Assembly (NCBI RefSeq): GCF_000021305.1
Contig: NC_011772.1
Coordinates: 1,960,001 to 2,024,000 of the forward strand
Source of the DNA: Bacillus cereus G9842
GTDB lineage: Bacteria; Bacillota; Bacilli; Bacillales; Bacillaceae_G
Direction: 5' to 3'
DNA length: 64,000 nt
Both the position numbers and the translations under genes were made by a program. The notes beneath the pieces were generated by a model. That model was not told where the DNA came from. It did not search any database and was given only the letters and a program-made list of their open reading frames with translations. This document shows, one piece after another, positions 18,152 to 26,094 of this stretch (position 1 is the first letter of the stretch; every line of letters starts with the position of its first letter).

Positions 18152-18987
18152 AATTAAAGAAGAAAGTTAAGGTGATGATAGTCGTGTCAATAGTGGCAAG
18201 TTTATTAAGTGGATGTGGTTTTGGGGAAAAGCAAATAGATTATAAGCCATTTGTCAAAGCTTTGGATGAAGGTGACATGAGAAAGGTTATGTCTGCGAGT
18301 GATGATGGGTATGCGTATGTGAAGGAACGGGTTATTGATTTTACGACAGAAAAAAATGGTGATGACAGAATTCATAATACACTATATCAAACTACTGAAG
18401 GTATATATAATTTGAAAGAAAATTTATTGTATGGAGAGACCACTCAAAAAATAACAAGTGATATTAAGAACATAAAAGATAGACATAAGGATAATAAATA
18501 TAAAGAAGAAGAAAAATATAGCACTAGGTTCATGTATAAAGATAGAAAGGGTTACAGTACTGATTCGAGCTTGGATGTTTCACATGTAAAACTAATTTTT
18601 AATAGATTGCAAGGTGTTGGGAGTTTACAACTGAAAGTAGATGGAAATAAAAAGAAATTTAATGAACCAAATACAGTTGGTTTTACGTTAACGGAATCAC
18701 AATTTCAAGAAATAATTAACGATAAATTGAATTTGCAATATGATAGTTTTGAAACAGCATCAATTGTATTTAATTTTAACGATTCTAAAGATACGAAACA
18801 GCATCCAATGCAAATAATACAATTAATAATTTCAATTGTATATGAAAAGAAAAATAGTGAGGGAAAATTATTAACACATACTCAGCAAATATCTGTGAAT
18901 TTTAGTAGTAAAAAGGATAATGATCAGGAAGCCAAGCAAGATTATGTGAATTATGAAAAGTCTTTTCAAAATAATAAATCATTCTAA
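18148..18987 (+). CDS. Lipoprotein paralogue 1, candidate T7SS immunity protein
   Basis: A 279-aa secreted lipoprotein. It has a basic N-terminus, a hydrophobic stretch and the lipobox LLSGC with the lipidated Cys at residue 23. A conserved core follows (YKPFVKALDEGDMRKVMSASDDGYAYVKE), then a probable beta-rich domain, ending in DYVNYEKSF. The start ATG overlaps the essC stop (ATGA). Two other intact paralogues and two remnants lie within 8 kb. It sits right before the lipase effector gene, as immunity lipoproteins do in lipase-type T7SS loci, so it probably protects the producing cell from the lipase outside the membrane. That role is inferred; no known domain was recognised. Confidence 0.82.
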   Translation: MKLKKKVKVMIVVSIVASLLSGCGFGEKQIDYKPFVKALDEGDMRKVMSASDDGYAYVKERVIDFTTEKNGDDRIHNTLYQTTEGIYNLKENLLYGETTQKITSDIKNIKDRHKDNKYKEEEKYSTRFMYKDRKGYSTDSSLDVSHVKLIFNRLQGVGSLQLKVDGNKKKFNEPNTVGFTLTESQFQEIINDKLNLQYDSFETASIVFNFNDSKDTKQHPMQIIQLIISIVYEKKNSEGKLLTHTQQISVNFSSKKDNDQEAKQDYVNYEKSFQNNKSF

Positions 18988-19001
18988 GGGAGCTGATTTT
19001 T

Positions 19002-20585
19002 TTGAAGAAAGGTGTGGAAAAAAAAGAGGATTTAAGAATAAACTCTGATATGGGAAAGTTAGAGCTCGCTGGGCAAGATATATATAATTTTAGAGATGGC
19101 AAAGAACCGTATAATAATATTGGGGAGGATGCCGAAGAGAAAAACGAAGATCTCTTAGAAAAAAAATTTAATGCAAGACTAATAGATTCAGCAGAAGATA
19201 AAGACACCGGATTTGCTGCTTACGCATTTAAAGATAATAAAACAGGAGAAGTTATTATTTCATATGTTGGGACGGAACCTGGAAAAGACAACAATAGTGA
19301 TGTAGTAGTAGATGCAGAGATAGGTGTTCACAATTTAACAAATGCAAATAAATTAGCATTTAGTAATTGGGAACATGAATTAAAAGTAAAACAATATGAC
19401 CAAGGAGAGGCATTTTATGAAAAAATGAAACAATATGCTAATGGTAAAACTATTAGTATAACAGGACATTCTTTGGGCGGAGGTATTGCAAATACAGTAG
19501 CATTAAGGCATCAAAAAGACGATATTGATGTTTTAACACTAAATCCAGCTCCAGTTTTAAATCGAGATGTAGATAAATTCGGTAATGGGTTTGATATGAA
19601 AAATGTTCGGAATATCATTAATCAGAATGATCCTCTACATATTGGGATAAAGGCAGCAGACTTCACACTTCCAGGAAGAATGTATAAAATTCCGAATCAA
19701 GCAGGACACTCATATGCTTTTACAGAGAAGGATTATGATGAGAATGGACATCTAATATGGATTGATAAACTAACAAGTGATAATGACACGGGGTGGGATG
19801 CTATCCCGGGGTTTCTGGAATTTGCTCAATCTGCTGGGGCTATTTACACAGGAACTATACATGATGTATTTCATAGAAAAGTTTCTATACATGAAGAAAA
19901 GATAGCTGGAGTTACACTTAATTTGATATTAAGTGCAACGCCAATTTCTACTATTATAAACGGAATATTAGGTTACTCGGACATTGTACAAGGTAGCAAG
20001 GAGCTTGAAAAGCTAAAAGATAAAGTTCAAGAAGGTTTTTCAAGATTAAATACAAAGTATGAAGGGCTAAAATCTCAAATTACAGCAGAAGCAATCCAAT
20101 TTAGTATAATGGCTACAGTTGAAATAAAAGGAGCGATAGATATCGCTGTAGAATGGATTGAAACAACTTTAGCGAAATGTAAGGAAAAAGTTTTAGAAGT
20201 ATTAGAGTCTGTATTTAATACTGCTATAAATTTTTTAGCTGGAAGTGTTGTAGTATATTTAGCTACAAGTGAAATTTTAGAAATTGCAAAAGAAGTTGCA
20301 GCTTCTTACGTGCAAGATTTACTAGATTTGTTTAAAGGAGATTTTGTAGTTGATACAAATGTAGCTGCAATTGTATCTGAACATATATTAAGTCATCGTC
20401 ACTCATTGTTAAATCTTTTTATGAATGACAACAGCAGGGGGATAAACCGTTCTTTATTAGGTGAAATTGCTAAAGATGTGAAGGAGTTATCAAAAGATTT
20501 AAAGCAATTAAACGACGATGTTTCAGAAGCGGTATTTTCTATGTTTGCAAAAGACGAAGAATTAGGAGCAGTTTCATATTATTAA
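19002..20585 (+). CDS. Class 3 lipase-like T7SS effector with C-terminal helical domain
   Basis: A 527-aa protein. Residues 1-300 are an alpha/beta-hydrolase of the class 3 lipase/DUF2974 type: GHSLGG with Ser157, a probable Asp210 in NQNDPLH and His236 in AGHSYAF, and an N-terminal SDMGKLELAGQDIYNF segment. Residues 330-527 are helical, with amphipathic stretches and a hydrophobic patch (about 400-425). They end in a coiled-coil region (IAKDVKELSKDLKQLNDDVSEAVF) that resembles a WXG/LXG-like targeting domain placed at the C-terminus. There is no signal peptide. The TTG start has GGGAG upstream. It is flanked by a lipoprotein (immunity candidate) and two small partner genes. The arrangement resembles the staphylococcal TslA lipase toxin. 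Secretion and toxicity are inferred. Confidence 0.85.
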   Translation: MKKGVEKKEDLRINSDMGKLELAGQDIYNFRDGKEPYNNIGEDAEEKNEDLLEKKFNARLIDSAEDKDTGFAAYAFKDNKTGEVIISYVGTEPGKDNNSDVVVDAEIGVHNLTNANKLAFSNWEHELKVKQYDQGEAFYEKMKQYANGKTISITGHSLGGGIANTVALRHQKDDIDVLTLNPAPVLNRDVDKFGNGFDMKNVRNIINQNDPLHIGIKAADFTLPGRMYKIPNQAGHSYAFTEKDYDENGHLIWIDKLTSDNDTGWDAIPGFLEFAQSAGAIYTGTIHDVFHRKVSIHEEKIAGVTLNLILSATPISTIINGILGYSDIVQGSKELEKLKDKVQEGFSRLNTKYEGLKSQITAEAIQFSIMATVEIKGAIDIAVEWIETTLAKCKEKVLEVLESVFNTAINFLAGSVVVYLATSEILEIAKEVAASYVQDLLDLFKGDFVVDTNVAAIVSEHILSHRHSLLNLFMNDNSRGINRSLLGEIAKDVKELSKDLKQLNDDVSEAVFSMFAKDEELGAVSYY

Positions 20586-20624
20586 AACTCCAAGTTTATA
20601 AATTTAAAAGAGAGGGGAATGAAG

Positions 20625-20885
20625 GTGGATTTACATACAATAATGTCAAGAGTTCATAGTACATTTCCAGCTAGTGGTGGACGAGAACAAATTATAAACG
20701 TTGTAGTGCAATTGGAAAAAGCAGCTGCATCTTTAACGGGGGATATTAGAAGGTTAGAGAGTAGTATTGATAGCACATTACAAGGAAAAACACGTGAGGC
20801 ATTTATTGATCGTATCCGTCAATTAGAGAAAAAAAGACAAAAAATAGAAGAGAAAATTAGCGTACTAAAAGGGACAGTGAATTAA
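20625..20885 (+). CDS. Small helical T7SS effector partner
   Basis: An 86-aa, almost entirely helical protein. An N-terminal amphipathic helix (HTIMSRVHSTF) and a loop with SGG are followed by two long helices (INVVVQLEKAAASLTGDIRRLES, then TREAFIDRIRQLEKKRQKIEEKI). Its size and pattern are those of WXG100-like or Lap-type partner proteins that bind the targeting domain of large effectors, although no W-x-G is present. I chose the GTG at 20625 because GAGGGG lies 7 bases upstream; an ATG at 20619 sits too close to it. It is between the lipase and the DUF4176 gene. Confidence 0.7.
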   Translation: MDLHTIMSRVHSTFPASGGREQIINVVVQLEKAAASLTGDIRRLESSIDSTLQGKTREAFIDRIRQLEKKRQKIEEKISVLKGTVN

Positions 20886-20886
20886 T

Positions 20887-21243
20887 ATGAAAGACTATAT
20901 GGATAAAGTATTACCTTTAGGCAGTGTTGTAAGATTGGGTCTTAAAGAAGAGGAAGATGTGGAGTATGTAATCACTACGAGAGGTTTATTACTTGATGAA
21001 AACACATTCTATGATTATGGTGGAGTGTTGCATCCAGTGGGTTTAACCGAAGAAACGTATAAATTATTTAACCACACGGATATTGCAGAGGTTAAATTTG
21101 AAGGGTATCGAAATAAAATTGAAGGTCAATTCGCAGCTAAGTTTAAAATGTGGCGAAATGAGTTTGTTGAAAAAGTAATTGAAAAAAATAAAAAGCAACA
21201 ACAAGCACAAGAGTTAGAAATAAAGGGAAAAAAAGAAATTTAA
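20887..21243 (+). CDS. DUF4176 protein, probable effector chaperone
   Basis: A 118-aa protein with the DUF4176 pattern: LPLGSVVRLGLKEEEDVEYVITTRG, then FYDYGGVLHPVGLTEETYKLFNHTDIAEVKFEGYR, and a Lys/Gln-rich helical tail. DUF4176 proteins are repeatedly found in LXG-effector operons of type VII systems, where they are thought to act as cytoplasmic partners or chaperones. The ATG lies 2 bases after the previous stop, so it is probably coupled. A strong terminator follows, closing the cassette that began with the lipoprotein at 18148. Confidence 0.85.
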   Translation: MKDYMDKVLPLGSVVRLGLKEEEDVEYVITTRGLLLDENTFYDYGGVLHPVGLTEETYKLFNHTDIAEVKFEGYRNKIEGQFAAKFKMWRNEFVEKVIEKNKKQQQAQELEIKGKKEI

Positions 21244-21246
21244 AAG

Positions 21247-21296
21247 GAAATAAGCTTTCCTCTTCCAAAAATGGAAAGAGGAAAGCTTATTTTGAT
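21247..21296 (+). terminator. Terminator closing the lipase effector cassette
   Basis: A long hairpin (left arm about 21249-21266, right arm 21273-21291, one bulge) is followed by a short T-run. It separates the DUF4176 gene from the second lipoprotein gene. Confidence 0.8.
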
Positions 21297-21313
21297 TGAA
21301 TAAGGGTGTCAGT

Positions 21314-22126
21314 ATGAAGTTAAAGAAGAAAGCTAAGATGATAATAGTTCTGTCAATAGTAGCAAATTTATTAAGTGGATGTGGTTTTGGGGAGACGAAG
21401 ATAGAGTATGAGAGATTAGTAAAGGCAGGTGATATGAAGACGGTTATGTCTGCGAGTGATGAAGGGTATGTGTATGTGAAAGAAGAGGTTAGGGATAGCA
21501 CTTTTATTGAGGATAATAATAAGCAAATAGGAGTAGTTTATCAAACAACGCAAGGTATTTATAGTATTAAAGATAATATTCTTTTTGGTGAGGCACAAAA
21601 GAAAGTCAATACTCCAGTTGAGGATGAAAAACATAGTGACAACCCACAATATAAAGAAGAAGTTGTATTCAAGTCAGATATAAGATACGAAAATGGACAG
21701 CTAGAAGCTTCAAATCGAGGGAAAGATATGTCTAATATAAAATTAATGCTTAATAGAGTGCAAGGAATAAAAGAATTGAAACCAAATGTGAATAAAAAAA
21801 GCTTCAGCCAACCAGCTACGATAAGCTATAATTTATCAGAAATTCAATTTAAAGAGATATTTAATGGGAATTTAGAATTAAAGTATGAGAAGTTTAGTTA
21901 TGCAACACTACTAATTGAATTTAATTCTGCTAAGGATACAAAGGAAAATCCGATGGAAATAACAGAGATAACAATTTCGATAGGCTATAAACAAAGAAAT
22001 GAAGAAAATAATATGATTAGGCATGATCAAGAAATAACAACATATTTACGTAATAAAGAAGAAAATAATCGGAAATCAAAAAAAGATTATTTACAATATG
22101 AAAAGAAATTTAAAGAAAGCCATTAA
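21314..22126 (+). CDS. Lipoprotein paralogue 2, candidate T7SS immunity protein
   Basis: A 270-aa lipoprotein with the lipobox LLSGC (Cys23), the conserved core EYERLVKAGDMKTVMSASDEGYVYVKEE and the C-terminal DYLQYEKKF motif. It is clearly paralogous to the lipoprotein at 18148 but diverges more strongly in the middle. Relative to the other copies, a short piece (ALDEG) before the core is missing. The ATG at 21314 is chosen because AAGGGTG lies 5 bases upstream. It precedes a decayed lipase gene by 19 bp, just as copy 1 precedes the intact lipase. It probably remains as an immunity gene whose toxin was lost. Confidence 0.8.
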   Translation: MKLKKKAKMIIVLSIVANLLSGCGFGETKIEYERLVKAGDMKTVMSASDEGYVYVKEEVRDSTFIEDNNKQIGVVYQTTQGIYSIKDNILFGEAQKKVNTPVEDEKHSDNPQYKEEVVFKSDIRYENGQLEASNRGKDMSNIKLMLNRVQGIKELKPNVNKKSFSQPATISYNLSEIQFKEIFNGNLELKYEKFSYATLLIEFNSAKDTKENPMEITEITISIGYKQRNEENNMIRHDQEITTYLRNKEENNRKSKKDYLQYEKKFKESH

Positions 22127-22145
22127 TATATATAAGGGGGAGAAT

Positions 22146-22833
22146 ATGGCGAACGAGGAAGATTATAAATTAAGTAGTGATGTAGGAAAATTAAGATTAT
22201 CGGCAAGAGATATTTATGATTATAATGCACAAGAAAAAATATAATAATTCTGATCCAATAATAAATAAATGAATAAATAAATAGAAATTACAAGACAACT
22301 TTAATGCTAATCTTATAGTTTCTGATGATATTCATTCAGTAACTGGATTTGGGGCATATGCTTTAGAGGATAGAAACACGCATGAAATTTTCATTGTATA
22401 CGTTGGAAACCAACCGAGCCAAATAGGCTATTTAGCAACCGATGGAGCAATTTGGCTGCATAATTTAACTAATTCACCTATATTGGGGTCATTAGCGGAA
22501 TTTCAGTATAGTCAAGCAGAAAAATTTTATGAAAAAGTCAAGGCGGGTAATAAAGGAAAGAAGATAACTTTACTAGTGCACTCTTTAGGTGGCGGAGCAG
22601 CGAATACAGTTGCATTAAGACATCAAGAAGATAATATAAACGTATTAGCTTTAAATCCTGCGCCTGTTTTAAATAAGGATGTGGTTAAGTACGTATACGG
22701 GACCAATATGAAGAATTGCCGCAGTCTTATAAATGAATATGGTCCTTTGGATGGCGCCATTAAAGCCACAGATTTTGTAATACCTGGACAGGTTTATAAA
22801 ATGGAAAATGGGGATATTTCGGTATTTTTATAG
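22146..22833 (+). pseudogene. Decayed second lipase effector gene
   Basis: The start has a good AAGGGGGAG site and reads MANEEDYKLSSDVGKLRLSARDIYDYNAQE, matching the N-terminus of the lipase at 19002. A frameshift in a run of A at about 22234-22239 moves the reading into another frame, where two stops (22270-22272 TGA, 22282-22284 TAG) interrupt it. The same frame then continues with NFNANLIVSDD...GFGAYALED and the lipase core, but the nucleophile elbow is VHSLGG, not GHSLGG. It ends after GQVYKMENG, so the whole C-terminal helical half is gone. An ATG-or-later fragment from about 22483 could still be translated, but it lacks the targeting region. This is a remnant effector. Confidence 0.9.
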
Positions 22834-22867
22834 TTAGGAAAAAGTTATTCTAAAAGGAGTATGTTGG

Positions 22868-23101
22868 GTGAATCATAGACGTAAGAAAAAGAAACCGAAA
22901 CAAATAAGAAAAGAAGCTGTTCAGATAAAACCGATAGTAGAAGAAAAACCACTAAAGAAGAGTAGCAACAAGTTAATTGATATTCTCCTAGGTATTCTTC
23001 TTTTCCAAATTTTTATATGGGCTGTCTTGGAAGGTTCTACAACACAAGTAAGCAAAGGGAAGACTTTCCTTATTATCGTTTTCTTTATCTTATTGCAATA
23101 G
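22868..23101 (+). CDS. Small basic membrane protein, function unknown
   Basis: A 77-aa protein with a very basic N-terminus (HRRKKKKPKQIRKEA), then a hydrophobic helix (residues 37-52) and a second one at the end (LIIVFFILLQ). GTG start with AAAGGAG 9 bases upstream. It follows the decayed lipase by 34 bp, inside the effector/immunity region. I do not recognise a family. It could be part of the original second cassette or an unrelated gene. Confidence 0.55.
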   Translation: MNHRRKKKKPKQIRKEAVQIKPIVEEKPLKKSSNKLIDILLGILLFQIFIWAVLEGSTTQVSKGKTFLIIVFFILLQ

Positions 23102-23139
23102 GGTTATCTATGATAGGAAACAAATAAGGGGGAGTTCAG

Positions 23140-23778
23140 ATGTTTAAGAAGAAGGAGAAAAAAAACATTTACGTTAGACTGGTAAACACACAAGGGGAAA
23201 TCATTCGAGAGTTTAATTGTACAGAAAAAGACTTGCGAAAAGTAAAAGGAAATGGTGCTGAAATTCGTTTGGTTGGAGACAACTCATATGAGATGGTAGC
23301 AACCGATGAACAACTAGAACAACTAGCAAGAGCTGAAGCAGAAATCGAAGCGGAAATTAAGGCATGGGAAGATGCTTTAAATGAGAGTTTGGATGAACGC
23401 GAAGAAAGAGAAGCGAGACAGAAGGAATTGAAAGAAAAGAATAAATGGAGTACAAAGAAGAAAGTAATCGTATTTGGACTGATACTCTTTGTATTTATTG
23501 GATTACCTATTATCGAAGGGTATCAAAATAGTAAATTAGTTGAAGAAGGTACATCATTACATGCAGAAATTGTAGGTAGGCATGTAGAGAAGGAATTCAT
23601 GTTTACACACCCCACATTAGTAGTTGAGGTAGATGGTAAAAAGCATAATGTATGGGTAAGTGAAGAGACATATAACGGAGCAGAGTGGTTAGGTAGACTA
23701 AAAGTCATCAAAACAAAAGATGGTAAAGTTGAGAAAGACCCTAGATATGAGGGGGAAGACTTAATTACGAGTTATTAA
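23140..23778 (+). CDS. Membrane-anchored protein of unknown function
   Basis: A 212-aa protein. Residues 1-65 form a small soluble domain (YVRLVNTQGEIIREFNCTEKDL). Residues 65-105 are a highly charged Glu/Lys helix. One membrane helix lies at about 108-126 (VIVFGLILFVFIGLPII), and the extracytoplasmic C-terminal domain follows (LHAEIVGRHVEKEF...HPTLVVEVDGKKHNVWVSEETY). AAGGGGGAG precedes the ATG. The gene sits in the T7SS cargo region between the decayed lipase and a lipoprotein remnant. No family is recognised. Confidence 0.7.
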   Translation: MFKKKEKKNIYVRLVNTQGEIIREFNCTEKDLRKVKGNGAEIRLVGDNSYEMVATDEQLEQLARAEAEIEAEIKAWEDALNESLDEREEREARQKELKEKNKWSTKKKVIVFGLILFVFIGLPIIEGYQNSKLVEEGTSLHAEIVGRHVEKEFMFTHPTLVVEVDGKKHNVWVSEETYNGAEWLGRLKVIKTKDGKVEKDPRYEGEDLITSY

Positions 23779-23875
23779 GCAGTATGTTTTTAATATTCGC
23801 TGCTCAAATTAAATAACATTATTATTTGCAAAAATCGAATCCATTAAAATAAAAAACAAATTTTAAATAACTGTA

Positions 23876-23909
23876 ATAACCTCCTAGCATATTGTTGATG
23901 GGAGGTTAT
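23876..23909. repeat. Inverted repeat upstream of a lipoprotein remnant
   Basis: ATAACCTCC at 23876-23884 and GGAGGTTAT at 23901-23909 form a perfect 9-bp inverted repeat. The right arm contains the GGAGG that would have been the ribosome binding site of the remnant gene beginning at 23917. No T-run follows. Otherwise the 460-bp gap from 23779 to 24239 holds only the remnant. Confidence 0.5.
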
Positions 23910-23916
23910 CACCTTT

Positions 23917-24114
23917 CTGAAGATAAAATTAAAGCTATATTATCTCGATACAATTGTGATGACAGTAACGTTTTTACTAAGTGAGTGCAATTTCAGAGAA
24001 ACAAAAATAGAGTATGAGGGATATGGTTAAGTGAAAGAGAGAAGAATATTTAGAGCTTTTGAGGAGAAAGAAGGCTATTTGAACTATCAAAAGTATTCTG
24101 ATTATGTACGGTAA
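23917..24114 (+). pseudogene. Lipoprotein remnant with internal deletions
   Basis: In one frame from a CTG at 23917 the sequence gives a basic N-terminus, a hydrophobic stretch and FLLSECNFRETKIEYE, matching LLSGCGFGETKIEYE of paralogue 2. The conserved core is then cut out, leaving GYG-stop-VKERR, which aligns to the GYVYVKEE end of the core with a stop at 24028. A further jump leads to EGYLNYQKYSDYVR, which matches the C-terminal DYLQYEKKF motif. The start codon, the lipobox glycine and most of the gene are gone. Confidence 0.7.
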
Positions 24115-24239
24115 TTAATATAGAGATAATATTATCTGAATATAGTTACACAAAGATGAATGTACTTAAAAAGTTAGGAATGTAATGGGATTTTAGTGAA
24201 TGAAAATTATTTAAACTGTATAGAAGGTGAAAAGTCAGG

Positions 24240-25016
24240 ATGTGGAATATAAAAGAAGAAGATTTAGATAAGTTTAGGATGACATGTAATGATCGTTTAA
24301 GTCCTGAGGGTGCTACAGGATTTATGTTTGGAGGAATACTTTATAGTTCAATAGCCGTCTTTTCTATTATTGTATCAGGTGATTGGGATTACTGTATGGT
24401 TCTCCTTAATATAGGAATTGTTAAGCTGGAAGTGTTGTTATATGCTCTGCAAGTAATTTTTTTCATTTTATATTTATTTCCAAAAGCTCAATTTAAATTT
24501 CAAAAGCTACAAACACTTGTCGTATTATTATACGCACTTCAAATGGCTACTATATTACTTACAGTTTTAGTTGTTTCTGAAATAGCTAATAATTCAATGG
24601 ATCGTATTACGTTGAATTATGTATGTTTGCTATATTTAGGAGCAGTAATTTTTCATATTGTAACAACAATAGATACATTTAAATTGGCAAGTGAAGGTGC
24701 GTTTAGTATGGATGAAAGATCCGTATCCTTTTTTAGTAAAACAAAAGGAACTATGATGAAAGTTGCTTCAATATACGCATTAATCATTCTTATTTTGATT
24801 TATTTTCATAATGATTATGCGTTTGATACTTTTATTGGATATGTAATAGGAACTGTTTTAATGTATACGATAGCCATAGGAGCAGCTGAATTTCAACTAT
24901 TAGCATATTGCAGATTTAAATTTCCATCATTTAATAAAACGTGGGAGCAACATAAAAGAGAGACTCCAAGATATCGAAAGAAAAATAAAAAAAGTAAATC
25001 GAAACGTAAGGCATAA
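24240..25016 (+). CDS. Polytopic membrane protein of unknown function
   Basis: A 258-aa protein with about six or seven membrane helices (starting near residues 28, 60, 88, 125, 175 and 195), a short cytoplasmic N-terminus and a very basic C-terminal tail (RYRKKNKKSKSKRKA). AAGGTG lies 10 bases before the ATG. It sits between two lipoprotein remnants in the T7SS cargo region. I recognise no family. It may be an unrecognised membrane immunity protein or a separate gene. Confidence 0.7.
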   Translation: MWNIKEEDLDKFRMTCNDRLSPEGATGFMFGGILYSSIAVFSIIVSGDWDYCMVLLNIGIVKLEVLLYALQVIFFILYLFPKAQFKFQKLQTLVVLLYALQMATILLTVLVVSEIANNSMDRITLNYVCLLYLGAVIFHIVTTIDTFKLASEGAFSMDERSVSFFSKTKGTMMKVASIYALIILILIYFHNDYAFDTFIGYVIGTVLMYTIAIGAAEFQLLAYCRFKFPSFNKTWEQHKRETPRYRKKNKKSKSKRKA

Positions 25017-25058
25017 AGAAAGTGTGTATTGTAAGTTTTGATGATGAAAAAGTAATAA

Positions 25059-25139
25059 TTTATAGGAGAGTATTTGAACTACGAAAAGAAAATTTACTTA
25101 TGTAAGGTGATAAAAGTGATTAGTAGGTTATCTAATTGA
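25059..25139 (+). pseudogene. Short C-terminal lipoprotein remnant
   Basis: The frame reads GEYLNYEKKIYL, similar to the C-terminal DYLQYEKKF and DYVNYEKSF motifs of the lipoprotein paralogues. Stops lie directly upstream in the same frame. Only about 12 residues match, so this is suggestive only. Confidence 0.4.
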
Positions 25140-25168
25140 AAATATAGAGTGGGTAGTGTGATGATGAA

Positions 25169-25966
25169 ATGAACAAAAAAAGGGTTTCTAAAATGATTAC
25201 TATCATAATAGCAATCAGCCTATTACAAGCATGTAGTTTTTTTGAAAAAAAGATAGATTATGAGCCGTTTGTCAAAGCTTTGGATGAAGGTGACATGAAA
25301 AAGGTTATGTCTGCGAGTGATGATGGATATGCGTATGTGAAACAAAGAGGTATATATAGTACATATGAGCAAAAGGAAGATGGAGAGCACAGTAAAACAA
25401 TTTATCAAACTTCGAAAGGTATATATAATACGAAAGATAAAAGTTTATATGGAAATACAACACAAGAAATTACCTCGAAAGTAGATAATAAAAATTATAG
25501 AGAAGAAGTTAATTATAGTACAAATATTAGTTATGAGAATGGACAGGTACAAAGTACGGATTCAAGTCTGGATGTTTCATACGTGAACTTAATTGTAGAT
25601 CGTTTAAAAGGGATTGGGAAACTAAAGATGAAGCCAGGAGATGATATAAAAAAGTTTGGTCAGCCTAGTACTGTTGGATATAAACTAACTGAATCAGAGT
25701 TTCAAAGTATTATTAATGATAAGTTGAAAATACAATATGATGAATATGGTGGTGGATCGATCGCACTGCATATTGAGTTTACAAAGGGTTCAGAGCAGAT
25801 ATTGGAAGTAAGTATTGTAATGAATTATAATAAGAGAAATGAAGAAGGAAAGTTAGTAGAACACATATCACAAATACATACATATTTTGATAGTCACCAA
25901 GGTAATAACAAAGATGCGAAACAGGAATATATTGATTTTAAAGCAAAGTATAATGAGACACAGTAA
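25169..25966 (+). CDS. Lipoprotein paralogue 3, orphan immunity candidate
   Basis: A 265-aa lipoprotein with the lipobox LLQAC (Cys22) and the conserved core YEPFVKALDEGDMKKVMSASDDGYAYVK. The rest is similar in pattern to paralogue 1 (LTESEFQSIINDKLKIQYDE versus LTESQFQEIINDKLNLQYDS). The core is almost identical to paralogue 1 at the DNA level (about 3 changes in 77 bases), while the signal peptide and following part differ more. No lipase gene follows, so it is an orphan. The ribosome binding site is weak. A role in protection against related lipase toxins is inferred. Confidence 0.8.
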   Translation: MNKKRVSKMITIIIAISLLQACSFFEKKIDYEPFVKALDEGDMKKVMSASDDGYAYVKQRGIYSTYEQKEDGEHSKTIYQTSKGIYNTKDKSLYGNTTQEITSKVDNKNYREEVNYSTNISYENGQVQSTDSSLDVSYVNLIVDRLKGIGKLKMKPGDDIKKFGQPSTVGYKLTESEFQSIINDKLKIQYDEYGGGSIALHIEFTKGSEQILEVSIVMNYNKRNEEGKLVEHISQIHTYFDSHQGNNKDAKQEYIDFKAKYNETQ

Positions 25967-26056
25967 TATTTAGAAGGGCATTTGTACGGAAAGATAATAG
26001 CGATATAAGTGTGATAAGTGTTTCATAAATATAGTGGAAAGAATTTGAGGATAAAA

Positions 26057-26094
26057 GCCCCAATTGCTGGAGTAGATGCAACTGGGGCGTTTAT
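26057..26094 (+). terminator. Hairpin after lipoprotein paralogue 3
   Basis: Arms GCCCCAATTGC and GCAACTGGGGC (one mismatch) are followed by GTTTAT. It is a possible terminator for the lipoprotein gene. The short T-stretch doubles as the left TTTAT of the adjoining repeat element. Confidence 0.5.
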
